Origin: CAWJPY01 sp963844865
GTDB taxonomy: Bacteria; Acidobacteriota; Thermoanaerobaculia; Thermoanaerobaculales; Sulfomarinibacteraceae
Direction: 5' to 3'
Length of the DNA stretch: 64,000 nt
Assembly (NCBI GenBank): GCA_963844865.1
Contig: CAWJPY010000001.1
Location: 362,069 to 426,068, forward strand
The notes below the pieces were generated by a model that was given only the letters and a program-made list of their open reading frames with translations, was not told where the DNA came from and ran no database searches. Shown here one piece after another: positions 47,109 through 56,499 of the stretch (position 1 is its first letter; every line of letters starts with the position of its first letter). The translations under genes and the position numbers were made by a program.

Positions 47109-48106
47109 CGACGGTCCATGGCGACGCGTGCCAGCCAGACCAGCACCGCGAGCGTGACCACCGCGACCACCGCCGTCGTGATGATGGTCTGCCTGGGAGT
47201 CATGAACATGACCGCCAGACCCAGGCCGCCGAACGCCAGCGCCGCCCCGTAGGTGATGACCACCGTGGGCACCGTGCGGCCCCCCAGTCGCTTGCGCAGC
47301 CTGAGGGGGAAGTGGTCCGGGCTGCCGTGGTAGATCTTGCGGCCGGAGCGCAACCGCAAGAGGGTGACGTAGCCGGTGTCGATGATGGGCAGGGCGAGGA
47401 TGTACAGGGGGGCCAGGAAACCGAGCTCGTTGTGGGCGGTGTAGTCCATGACCATGGCCAGAGCGCCCAGGGTGAGGCCCAGAAAGAGGCTGCCGCAGTC
47501 TCCCAGGTAGATGGTGGCGGGGTGGAAGTTGAAGCGCAGGAAGCCGAGGAGGGCGCCGATGAGGGCGACCGTGAAGGCGGCCACCACCCAGCGGCCGTTG
47601 AGCACGGCCACCGCGAGCAGGAAGGCGGCGGCGATCATCCCCACGCCGCTCGCCAGGCCGTCCATGATGTCCATCAGGTTGAGGGCGTTGGACAGTCCCA
47701 CGAGCCACAGGATCGTCACCACGTAGCGCGCCCACCAGGGCAGGAACACCAGCTCGACGATGACCCCCGCCTTGAGAAGCACGAACACCGCCACCACCTG
47801 GCCGAGCACCTTGGGCTTGGGGGTCAGGACCCCGAAGTCGTCAATGAGGCCGATGGCAGCGACGATGGTGGAGGCCAAAAGCAAGGCGAGGAGCTCGCGG
47901 TCGAAGTCGGCCGTCATGCCGAGGGCGAGCAGGAAGCTGGTGAACACGGCCAGCCCGCCCAGGTAGGCCACCGGCGCGCGGTGGTTCTTGAGCTGACCGT
48001 CGGGGGCGTCGATCACCCCGAACCGCAGCGCCGCCTCGCGAGCCATGGGCGTGCCCACCCGCGAGAGCAGGTAGGCCAGAAAGAAGCCCAGGACGAGACG
48101 AATCAC
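47105..48106 (-). CDS. MraY/WecA-family undecaprenyl-phosphate sugar-1-phosphate transferase
   Basis: 333 residues from a GTG at 48106 that overlaps the GT2 stop (GTGA). About ten membrane spans. Family motifs are the acidic pair in IGLIDDFG, the NALNLMDIMDGLASGV segment, FLRFNFHPATIYLGDCGS, and the cytoplasmic loop GSPDHFPLRLRKRLG in place of the HxHH motif. It starts a lipid-linked glycan by attaching a sugar-1-phosphate to undecaprenyl phosphate. The longer open frame to 48247 is not credible. Confidence 0.9.
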   Translation of the reverse strand: MIRLVLGFFLAYLLSRVGTPMAREAALRFGVIDAPDGQLKNHRAPVAYLGGLAVFTSFLLALGMTADFDRELLALLLASTIVAAIGLIDDFGVLTPKPKVLGQVVAVFVLLKAGVIVELVFLPWWARYVVTILWLVGLSNALNLMDIMDGLASGVGMIAAAFLLAVAVLNGRWVVAAFTVALIGALLGFLRFNFHPATIYLGDCGSLFLGLTLGALAMVMDYTAHNELGFLAPLYILALPIIDTGYVTLLRLRSGRKIYHGSPDHFPLRLRKRLGGRTVPTVVITYGAALAFGGLGLAVMFMTPRQTIITTAVVAVVTLAVLVWLARVAMDRR

Positions 48107-49119
48107 CACGGCAGCTCGACCAGTCGCCTGCGAGGAAACTGTCCCCGCCGCCGCCACTCGCGATACACCAGCGGCCAGCGGCGGCGCAGGTGGCCGACGA
48201 GTCGGGGGCGGCGCAGCGCGCCGAGGACCACCATCCCCAAGTCCCACGGCAAGAGTACGGGAGCGTGCAGGAGCGCATCAACCGGATGCAGGTGGCGGAT
48301 CAGCGTCATCCAACGGTTGCTGATGACGCACGCTTCCAGGGCTTCGGACCGGCGCCAGCGCAAGGGGCCCGATCCCTCGTCGGCGCCGGCCCCTCGGGTG
48401 TGGACCGCCACCGCCGTCGGCTCGGTCACCACCTGGAAGCCACGGTTCGTGAGCCGCCAGCCCAGCTCCAGGTCCTCCCAGAAGCAGAAGTAGTGCTCCG
48501 CCCACGGACCGTGATCCTCCGCCACCTGCTCCAGCGCCGAGCGACGGAACACCCCGAGGGCGCCGCACGCCGCCAGTACCTGTCGCGGCGCCAGCAAATC
48601 GGTATCCAGGGGCCCGCCGTAGCCGCGGTCGCGCACCTCCAGGGTGGGCGCCCGCAGCACCTGCCCCACACTGTCCACCGTCGCTCCGTCGGGCCGCATC
48701 AGCCGCGGCGCCACCGCCGCCACCTCCGGCCGCGCCTCGAGCACCTCCACGCACCGCTCCAGGCAGCCCGGCTGCACCACCACGTCGGGGTTCATGAAGG
48801 CCACATACGGGACCTCGCTCGCCACCGCGGCGAAGCCCCGGTTGCAGCCCCCGGCAAAGCCGGTGTTGGTACCCACCGTGACCACCTCGACTCCCTGCTG
48901 ACGGTGATCGCGCGCGATCCTCACCGACCCATCCCGTGACCCGTTGTCCACCACTACCACCGGCACCCCGGCGCGGCCCAGACCCGCCAGACACCCCGGC
49001 AGGTCCGAGGCCGAGTTGTAGCTGATCACGACAGCGGTGAGGGGTGCTGTGGACTCCACGACGTCTACGACGCGTCCCTCCTGAGGACACTCCCATGATG
49101 GCACAGTGGACAAGCGCAT
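48103..49119 (-). CDS. GT2-family glycosyltransferase
   Basis: 338 residues; a start at the GTG near residue 17 is also possible. A GT-A fold begins LTAVVISYNSASDLPGCLAGL, with VVVVDNGSRDGSV, NTGFAGGCNRG and the DxD-like FMNPDVVV. The C-terminal part has CFWEDLELGWRL. It resembles rhamnosyltransferases of O-antigen and exopolysaccharide pathways. First gene of the tightly overlapping operon down to 43895. Upstream is only 240 bases before the IS1634-like element; nothing else is recognised there. Confidence 0.9.
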   Translation of the reverse strand: MRLSTVPSWECPQEGRVVDVVESTAPLTAVVISYNSASDLPGCLAGLGRAGVPVVVVDNGSRDGSVRIARDHRQQGVEVVTVGTNTGFAGGCNRGFAAVASEVPYVAFMNPDVVVQPGCLERCVEVLEARPEVAAVAPRLMRPDGATVDSVGQVLRAPTLEVRDRGYGGPLDTDLLAPRQVLAACGALGVFRRSALEQVAEDHGPWAEHYFCFWEDLELGWRLTNRGFQVVTEPTAVAVHTRGAGADEGSGPLRWRRSEALEACVISNRWMTLIRHLHPVDALLHAPVLLPWDLGMVVLGALRRPRLVGHLRRRWPLVYREWRRRGQFPRRRLVELPW

Positions 49120-49359
49120 TGTCGCTCCCCGGTGTCGATCTCACGCAGGAGATAGGTGCGCCCTCCCCCAGCCGACCACGACCCCACCATCGAGACCGGA
49201 TTCACCGCTGCGCCCTCGGCGCAGCCCCTCCGTGACCGCGCCAAGCGAGGCGCTCCTCGGCAACCTGAGGCTCCCATGGGTCCGCCTTTGCACCTCGTCG
49301 AGGGCGTCCAGCGATGAGAGCCGAGACTTCGCGGTCTTCAGGGCACGACGCGTGACCCC

Positions 49360-51312
49360 CCCGAGTTCGACAGTTGCGCGCGTAAGTTACTGATTCTAAT
49401 AGTGAGCGTTCCGAAAGATGCCACTACACGGCTGCGTTGAGCCGTTTGAGGGTCGGCAGCGGCACGCCGGCGGCGTCAAACATGGAGCGCTGCTCAGGGG
49501 AGATGGCCGACAGACCCTCGAGCTCCTTGCCGGTGGCGAGGCGGACGCTGTGGCGCTGCACCGAGCGGAGCCGGTAGAGCATCTCCTCCGGTGACATGGC
49601 GAGCGCCGAGCGATGCAGTCGACGGCGAAGGGCGCGCTGGATGACGAGTGCCAGGAAGCAGATGAAGGTGTGGGCGCGGATCCGGTCGGGCAAGCCGGTG
49701 GTAGACGGGACCGAGCTCGAGCTGGTTCTTCATGATCCGGAAGCCCCGCTCGATGTCGGCCAGGTCCTTGTACTGCGCCACCAGCTGCTCGGCGGTGAGG
49801 TCTCGCACGTTGGAGAGGATCACGAGCTTGCCGTCCAGCTCGAGGTCCCGCTTGAGCTCTTCGACGTTCCAGTCCCACCAGAAGGTCTCGTCATCGGTTT
49901 CGATCTCGATCAGCCGGGTCAGCTTCAGCTTCGACAGCTCCTGGCCGAAGGTGATCTTCGAGCCCGCGTCCGTCAGGCGCCGACCCCGGTGGGGGGCGCC
50001 GTCCGCCTGGTCGTTGAGCTTGCCGGCGAGCCTCCGCGCCAAGGCCAGCGCCTTGACTGCCCGTTTGGCCCGCATCCGCCGCGCGCGCCTGGCGATCCTC
50101 GGCGAGTGCGCGACCACCAGCCGCCGCCCGTCGACCTCTGCCTCGGCCACCGCCTCCTCGTCGCTGACCTTGGTCGCCTCCATGAGCTTGCGATGCAGCT
50201 CGGGAAGGTCCTCTGTCATCTTCCGGTAGCGCCGAGCCGGTACCGCAAGGATGTACTCCACCCTGTGTCCGCCCGGCAGCTCGATGGCCTCGAGCTCCGC
50301 CAGGTTGTCGAGCGAGATCATCGCCCGATCGGCGACGAACACCAGGCGCCGGATGGGGAAGCGCTCTGCCAGCCCCGTGACGACTCCCTGCACCGTCGTG
50401 GTCTCCGAGATGTTGCCCTTGAAGACCTCGTGGGTCACCGGGAAGCCGTCCGCCGTCTGCACCACTCCGACCGCAAACTGGCGCTCCACCCCGTCAAAGT
50501 CCTTCGACTTCCCGTGCTCCCGCAGGTCGTCGTCCAGCTCGGTCTCCCCTTCGACGGAGATCGTCGTGATGTCGTAGAACACGATCTCCATCTCGGTGTC
50601 GAACAACGGCAGCAGCGTCCCGACCAGCTCGTCCTCGATCTCCTGCTTGTGCTCGAGCAGCACGTCCATCGCCCGCAGCAGGTGCTGGTGCTGGACCGAC
50701 TCACGGTCGACGCCCGGAAGATAGACCTGGTCCAGCCACCGCAGCAGCCCGAGCTTCGACTTCGGGTCCGACAGCCGGTTCATCACCATCACCCGCACCA
50801 GCTTCTCGACGTCGATCTGCCGCCTGCTCTGACTGACCGCCTTCGTGATGGTCTGCGCCAGCTTGAGCTGATGCCAGATGCCCAGGATTGCCCAGATGTC
50901 GCCCACCTGGAGGGCCGGGCGGAAGGTCGTACCCTCTGACGTCACTCTGGAGTCGAGCTCGCCCAGGGTCGCCCGGTTGGTGAACTTGAGAAGTCCGTTG
51001 ATCAGCGTGTCGAGGTCGCTCTCACCCAGCTGGTCGGCACGGCCGAGGTTGGCGATGTGGCGTTGCTTGGGCCGCCCGGTCTCCTCGTCCCGATAGGCCT
51101 GGACGATCTGGAGGTAGGTGCGGGGGCCGGAGCGGGTGACCTTCAACTGCACGCCATGACGCTATCACACTACAAGAACTTCTATCAAGTGTTGCAATAC
51201 GCCACACGTGCCATTACACGACCCCCCGCCAGCCACCTGCGCAACTTGTTGATTCCACGCAACCGCTTCCCAGCATCGACCCGGAATCCCGCCCTGAAGT
51301 GTCGAACTCGGG
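49360..51312. mobile_element. IS1634-like element, copy 1 (inactive)
   Basis: The ends are CCCGAGTTCGACAGTT at 49360-49375 and AAGTGTCGAACTCGGG at 51297-51312, near-perfect inverted repeats. 1953 bp with one transposase on the minus strand that is frameshifted. The flanks (GACCCC left, GGCCCC right) may be a degenerate target duplication. Its 3' terminal region matches copy 2 closely (AGAATCA, CTTACGCGCG, AACTGTCGAAC). Confidence 0.8.
49424..51152 (-). pseudogene. IS1634-like transposase, frameshifted
   Basis: From a GTG at 51152 the product MQLKVTRSGPRTYLQIVQAY runs intact for about 485 residues to GPVYHRL. An extra base near 49692 then shifts the frame. The remaining 85 residues (PDRIRAHTFICFLALVIQRA ... 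LKRLNAAV) continue in the next frame to 49424. Alignment with the intact copy at 61035 locates the break. DDE-type features such as RLVFVADRAMISLDNLAEL and the late ADIERGFRIMKNQLEL are present. Probably not functional. Confidence 0.88.
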
Positions 51313-51410
51313 GGCCCCCACCGACTTTCGACTGCGGTCTCGCCGTTCTCGGGCGTGTTTATGTGGGCTGCCAGCCCGCACCGACTGCAGGAAGGCGTGC
51401 ACGATACTAC

Positions 51411-51839
51411 TTACGTGACGCGACGCCGTTCCATGGGAAGCTCGACACACCGCACGAACGAGGCTCCCTTCAGTGTCAACTCCGGGTCGCTCTCACCCAC
51501 AGAGTTACCGTCGAGCGTGACCCACGCGTGCCCCTCGGCGGTTCTGTGGCCGCGGTCGTTCCCGCTCCGAAAACCGATGTGAATCACGACCTGTTCGCGG
51601 TCGGAGATGAGGGTTGCGAACACCAGCGAGCGAGTGATGCAGGTGTTCTGAAACGCTGGGTAGAGGCGAGACACCAGTCGGCAGGCGCGGTATGCGGCTT
51701 GCCGTGCCACCTTTACGGGGATCCTCGACGGGAGGAGGGGAAGGGCGAGCAGCCCTTGCGCGAGAGTCTGGATGGGGCGGATCCGTGCATCCCTCAGCCA
51801 CCATGCCAAGCGGGCGGCGTGAACGTGCGCCGACAGCAT
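51411..51839 (-). CDS. Lasso-peptide-type B2 protein (transglutaminase-like leader peptidase)
   Basis: 142 residues from the ATG at 51839; the frame also opens at 51953 exactly opposite the cyclase start. The N-terminal half is helical and basic. The catalytic residues of the family are visible: Cys in NTCITRSLVFATLI, and His in EGHAWVTLDGNSVGE with the following Asp. In known pathways B2 cuts the leader from the precursor after the B1 recognition protein delivers it. It is divergent from the asparagine-synthetase-like gene. It ends 98 bases from the IS1634-like copy 1. Confidence 0.82.
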   Translation of the reverse strand: MLSAHVHAARLAWWLRDARIRPIQTLAQGLLALPLLPSRIPVKVARQAAYRACRLVSRLYPAFQNTCITRSLVFATLISDREQVVIHIGFRSGNDRGHRTAEGHAWVTLDGNSVGESDPELTLKGASFVRCVELPMERRRVT

Positions 51840-51951
51840 GGCTCCCCCGGACGGGCGCTCGCCGTCTGGGAAAACGGCGCCGCCATCGGGCGAGATGGGA
51901 ACCGGGATCGTATGGCTCGGCGATCCCCGGCGTAGGATCCGGAGCAATGAC

Positions 51952-53766
51952 ATGTCGGGAATCATAGCAGTCATCCTGTGCAAGTCCGGACCATCTGCAG
52001 GAGAGGTGGTGCGGGAGATGGCGCGTGCAGCACCGCACCGGGGCGCGCTCGAGGTTCGCGGAGGAGACAGCTTCGCGATCGGCATCCAGAGCACGGTAAA
52101 GAGTGCCTCCATCGCCGAGGACGAACGGTGGCTCGTCGCTCTGCATGGGCATGTCGGCAACCGTGCCGAGCTTGCGGCCGAGTTCACGGTCGGTGAAAGT
52201 GAGGAGTCTGACGCACGGTGGTTGCTCCGGTACTTCGACCTCAGGGGCATGAACACCGCGCTCTCTTCCCTCCGCGGCGGATTCGCGCTGATCGCCCGCG
52301 ACAAGGTATCCGGGACCGTGCTCGCAGCTCGAGATGCGACGGGGCTCTGTCCCCTCTTCTTTGTACGCACCGCGAAGTCCCTCGTCCTAGGGAGCGAGAT
52401 TCGCCAGATCGCGCAGGGCGCGGATCTTCGGCTGATTCCGGATACCGGCTTCCTGGTCGACTTCATCGCGTTCCAACTGCGCCCGACGGAACACACCGCG
52501 ATGCGAGGCATGTCGCGGCTCGTTCCGGGTGAGGTCTATACCTGGAAGGGCCCCTGCTTCGTCCCACACGAGAGGAAGAGTTACTGGTCTCCCCCCGCGA
52601 CCTGCGCCGCAGCCACGACGACCGTGGAGGCGACTGTCGCAGATCTCCGTTCTCGCCTGGAGCGCGCGGTCGCGAGGACTTGCCAAAGGCATGTCTTCGG
52701 GGTCGGCCTCTCCGGAGGGCTGGACTCCTCCTCCGTATGGGCTCTGGCATGTTCCGATAGGGGCCTCCGCCAGCGGGCTCGGGCCTACTCGATCGTGTTT
52801 CCGGGCGCCGACGACGACGAGTCCGCTTACATGAGGGCACAGGTGGAGCACTCGGGTCTCGACGCGTGGACCAGGATCGACGGGCTCGAACGCAGCCCAC
52901 TGTCGGACTGCGGCGAGATCGCGGCTGCAGTCGACTCGCCGTGGGTGAGGTCCCTGCAGCAGATCCTCTTGATGGGGGAGGCGCTTCGCGCAGACGGGAG
53001 GAGAGTCTTCTTGACCGGCCTGGGAGGAGATGAGTGGCTGGACGGGAGTATCCGATACCTCGAGGACGAACTGGCGTCCGGTCACTACCTTCGGGCCGCG
53101 TCGGACTGCTTTCGGATTCGCGCGCCCCATCTGCCGGATTCGGCGTGGTGGCGCCTGCGCTACCTTCGTGGCAACTGGGTGCGCTCCCGGCGCTGGGCGG
53201 ACGCCCCGTCGAGCCGGATGAGGCCAGACTGGCTTGCATCAGGACCCTGGACCAGGCAGGTCGAGGAGGCGCAGGCGCTCGCCGAGGAGGTCTGGAGGGA
53301 ACCATCGCACGCGAGAGCTGATCTCCTGCTGCGGCTCATGTGGCACCGGGGGGGCCATCCCATGGAGCCTCTGGAGCAGCTCGCCGCGGCGGTCGGGCTG
53401 GAGCTCCGGCATCCGCTGATGGACCTCGACATCGTCGAGTTCGCTTTCCGGACCCCGGCGCGGGAGTTCTACTCTGGTGCACGTCCGAGGCACCTGCTCC
53501 GTCTGGCCCTTGACCGGGACCTCGCTCCAGAGGTGCGTGACCGGCTCGACAAGGGACGGTACAGGGTCCACGAAGCTGAGGATCTCGCCAGGGTTCTCGA
53601 CAACTGGCGAGCGAGTTCTCTGTGGCGCTTGGTGGAGATCGGGATCGTCGATCCGAACGGGCTCCGCCGGCTCGTGGCGAGGGCCGAACAGGGCGACCGG
53701 TCTGCAGCGCTCACCTTGCTCGACCTCTTTCCGGTGGAAGTGTGGCTGAGGCGGCGATTCACCTGA
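51952..53766 (+). CDS. Asparagine-synthetase-like protein (lasso-peptide cyclase type)
   Basis: 604 residues from the ATG at 51952, with GGAGC before it. The N-terminal half keeps the class II amidotransferase fold (MSGIIAVILC, HGHVGNRAEL, SLRGGFALIARD) but lacks Cys2; Ser2 takes its place, so no glutaminase activity is expected. The synthetase half has the PP-loop GVGLSGGLDSSSVW (about 250-263) and FLTGLGGDEWLDG. This combination is typical of McjC/LasC enzymes that form the macrolactam. With the B1 and B2 genes beside it, lasso-type RiPP maturation is the best reading; a stand-alone amidation role is the alternative. Confidence 0.82.
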   Translation: MSGIIAVILCKSGPSAGEVVREMARAAPHRGALEVRGGDSFAIGIQSTVKSASIAEDERWLVALHGHVGNRAELAAEFTVGESEESDARWLLRYFDLRGMNTALSSLRGGFALIARDKVSGTVLAARDATGLCPLFFVRTAKSLVLGSEIRQIAQGADLRLIPDTGFLVDFIAFQLRPTEHTAMRGMSRLVPGEVYTWKGPCFVPHERKSYWSPPATCAAATTTVEATVADLRSRLERAVARTCQRHVFGVGLSGGLDSSSVWALACSDRGLRQRARAYSIVFPGADDDESAYMRAQVEHSGLDAWTRIDGLERSPLSDCGEIAAAVDSPWVRSLQQILLMGEALRADGRRVFLTGLGGDEWLDGSIRYLEDELASGHYLRAASDCFRIRAPHLPDSAWWRLRYLRGNWVRSRRWADAPSSRMRPDWLASGPWTRQVEEAQALAEEVWREPSHARADLLLRLMWHRGGHPMEPLEQLAAAVGLELRHPLMDLDIVEFAFRTPAREFYSGARPRHLLRLALDRDLAPEVRDRLDKGRYRVHEAEDLARVLDNWRASSLWRLVEIGIVDPNGLRRLVARAEQGDRSAALTLLDLFPVEVWLRRRFT

Positions 53767-53834
53767 CGTTCCGGGATCCTGCGCCCCCCGGGATCGTCGC
53801 CATGTGTTCACCGTCTGACGGGGATCGAGGAGGC

Positions 53835-54116
53835 TCAGCCCATTCTGATAGCGTCTGCCAGGTCGCCGAGGAAGTCGCTGATGTCCCGCCGCGCCTGGCT
53901 TTCGCTCACCTCGAACTCCCGTGTCAACAGAGAAACGAGCTCGGCTTCCGAGATCGCACTGCCGCTCTCGATCGCTTCCAGCAGGAACAGGCCAGTGTCG
54001 TTGAGAGTGAACACCAGCAAGTCATCCGCGCTGAGGAGCACTCCCGACTCGTCCTGCAGTCGGGTGATAGCGTACTTCTTGGTGCGGAGCCACTGAGCGA
54101 GCCCGGAGATGTCCAT
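53835..54116 (-). CDS. PqqD-like RiPP recognition protein (B1 type)
   Basis: 93 residues. Matches the PqqD/RRE fold: opening strands with KKYAITRLQDESGVLLSADD, then LLVFTLNDTGLFLLEAIESG, and the wHTH helices SEAELVSLLTREFEVSESQARRDISDFLGDL. These domains bind the leader of the precursor and hand it to the peptidase and cyclase. It is convergent with the cyclase gene. GAGGT lies before the ATG. A discrete B1 separate from B2 is usual outside the microcin J25 type. Confidence 0.85.
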   Translation of the reverse strand: MDISGLAQWLRTKKYAITRLQDESGVLLSADDLLVFTLNDTGLFLLEAIESGSAISEAELVSLLTREFEVSESQARRDISDFLGDLADAIRMG

Positions 54117-54477
54117 TAACCTACCTCATCTAGCAGGCATTGTGCCCGACAACTCGCGACGAGGTCAAGCTGGTGAGGCCGCGAGAAGGATCAGCGGCCC
54201 TGGCGCTCGTGGGCTAGTGGCTCCAGTAGACGTCCCCTGGTAAAGATCGCGTGAGAGAGACTCTTGGATCTCGCCCGCGGACGATCCGCGAGGTTGCCAT
54301 CAGCCGTGTGCAGAACGGGCCTGACGAGACGAGTCTGCGGAGTTACAATTCCCCCGTAATGAGGGCTACTGCAGTGGGTATTTTCCAAGCACTTGAGAAT
54401 TACGCACCGGGTCAACACCGGTTTGCGACGGCAACGTAATGATGGGGCAGCAAACATCCGAAGGAGACGCACAGCTT
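54117..54477. other. Intergenic stretch expected to hold a precursor gene
   Basis: About 360 bases between the B1 gene and the PglF-like gene, which diverge here. No convincing lasso precursor is seen. Two weak candidates are discussed in the findings. One is a plus-strand frame ending at 54439 that contains SYNSPV. The other is a 28-codon minus-strand frame at 54214-54300. Confidence 0.4.
54321..54349 (+). promoter_or_regulatory. Probable promoter of the PglF-like gene
   Basis: CTGACG (54321-54326), a 17-base spacer and TACAAT (54344-54349). The -10 is five of six to consensus. It would start a message with about 120 bases of leader before the GTG at 54478. Confidence 0.45.
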
Positions 54478-56419
54478 GTGAAACGACCCGCTTGGGTCCG
54501 CTACTTCAGCCGACGTCTGCAGTACCTTCTCGACCTCTCAGTGCTCGTGACGGCCTTCCTGCTGGCGTACGGGCTGCGATTCGATTTCGCGCCGTCTCAC
54601 GACGTGCGGATGCGGGCCCTCAGCCAAGTCGCCTATATCGTCCTGCTGCAGTTTCTTGCACTCCACCTTTCTGGCGTGTACTCGTTCGTGTGGCGGTACG
54701 TGGGCCTGCGTGAGGTCTCGGCCTTCCTTCGCGCGGCGCTGTGGTCCTTTCTGCCGGTCATCGTGCTGCGGTTCGCCCTGCCGGCGAGCTACGGCACCTG
54801 GAGGGTGCCGATCTCGGTCGCGATTATGGACACGCTCCTCGCCTTCGGGGGCGTGCTCGCAATTCGGGTATTCCGCAGGGTCGTGTTCGAGCGCTACGAG
54901 CGCGGCCTGCACGCCCATGACGGCAGCGGGCACGCGGCGAAGAGGGTGCTGCTGGTCGGTGCCGGGCGGGCGGGTAACCTCGCCGCCAAGGAGATCCAGG
55001 ACCGGGTCGACCTCGGCCTGTCCATCGTCGGCTTCGTCGACGACGACGCCGAGAAGCACGGCTCGGTGATGCAGGGCGTCAGGGTCCTGGGCGCGACCGC
55101 CGACCTGCCGTCGCTGGTTGCCGACCTCGAGATCGACCACGTCATCATCACGATCGCCCAGGCCACGCGGGAGCAGCTCCGGCGGATCGTCGAGGTCTGC
55201 GAGAGCATCCCGATCAAGATGCGGATCATCCCCGGCCTGTACGAGATCCTCGGCGGCAAGGTCGAGGTCTCGAGGATTCGCGATGTCGAGATCGAGGACC
55301 TTCTCGGGCGCGAGCCGGTACAGCTCGAGGAGAGCCAGATCCGCGACGTTCCTGGCCGGCAAGACGATCATGGTCACCGGCGCCGGCGGCTCGATCGGCT
55401 CGGAGCTGGTGCGCCAGGTCGCGCGCTTCGGCGCCGGCCGCGTGCTCCTGGTCGAGCGGGCCGAGAACGCCCTGTTCGTGATCCACCGCGAGCTGCGTGA
55501 GCACTGGGAGCAGCTCGACTGCGTGCCGCTCGTCGCCGACGTCTCGGACCTCGAGCGGATGCGCCGCTTGTTCGCCGTTCACAAGCCGAGCGTCGTCGTG
55601 CACGCCGCCGCCCACAAGCACGTGCCGATGATGGAGTCCAACCCCTGCGAGGCGATCAAGAACAACAGCCTTGCGACGGCACGGCTCGGCGAGCTCGCCG
55701 GAGAGGCCGGGGTCGAGGCGTTCATCCTCATCTCGACCGACAAGGCGGTCCGCCCGACCTCGGTGATGGGCGCGTCGAAGAGGCTCGCGGAGATCGCCGT
55801 CGAGCGTCTCAACCAGCGCTTCGCGACCCGGTTCGTCGCGGTGCGCTTCGGCAACGTGATGGGGTCCGCGGGATCGGTGATCCCGATCTTCCGCGACCAG
55901 ATCCTCCACGGCGGCCCGGTGACCGTGACCCACCCGGACATGGTGCGGTACTTCATGACCATCCCCGAGGCGTCGCAGCTCGTGCTGCAGGCCGGAGCGA
56001 TGGGCAACGGCGGCGAGATCTTCATCCTCGACATGGGCGAGCCGGTTCGGATCCTCGACCTCGCCCAGGAGATGATCCGGCTCTTCGGCCTGCGTCCCTA
56101 CGAGGACGTCGACATCGCCATCACCGGCATCCGGCCCGGCGAGAAGCTCTACGAGGAGCTCGAGACCGCCGGTGAGACGATTGCCAAGACCCGACATCCC
56201 AAGATCTTCATCGGAAACCTCACGCCGAGCTGGAGCGGCGACTACGAGGACTCGCTGCGACGGCTCGAAGAACTTGCCGTGGACAGCCAGGAGGGCGCCC
56301 TGCGCCAGCTCCTCAACTCGCTGCTGCCGGAGGCGCGGATCTACCTCCCGCCGACGGTCAAGCGGTCGGGGTCGACGCGGATCCCGGAGGAGCTGCGGCC
56401 CGCAGAGCGGGCCGGGTAA
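54478..56419 (+). CDS. PglF/CapD-type nucleotide-sugar 4,6-dehydratase, frameshifted
   Basis: A GTG at 54478 with AAGGAG 11 bases upstream is preferred over the ATG at 54439. Four N-terminal membrane spans are followed by a first Rossmann part (RVLLVGAGRAGNLAAKEI). A SDR domain then has VTGAGGSIGSELVRQ, AAAHKHVPMME and STDKAVRPTSVMGASKR, where Met replaces the usual Tyr as in PglF-like enzymes. The two halves are in different frames: one extra base at about 55348 (in GACGTTCCTGG) breaks the gene between DVEIEDLLGREPVQLEE and FLAGKTIM. Either a sequencing error or an inactivated gene. It would make UDP-4-keto-6-deoxy sugars for surface glycans. Confidence 0.85.
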
Positions 56420-56499
56420 GACGCGAGACTCGACACGCCCGACGGCGCGGTCGTAGGAGCGGAGCTTGCAGGCTGTCTCGGAACCCGGGGAGATCCCCC

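Noticed and set aside
51838..51951. N-terminal extension of the cyclase
   Set aside because: Pro/Gly/Arg-rich, antisense to the B2 start region; MSGIIAVI at 51952 is the natural amidotransferase-fold start.
54191..54472. 93-codon minus-strand frame with FTRG near its end as a lasso precursor
   Set aside because: Thr-x-Gly looks right, but the acidic residues fall at core positions 5 and 10, outside the 7-9 ring range, and the frame is too long with no ribosome site.
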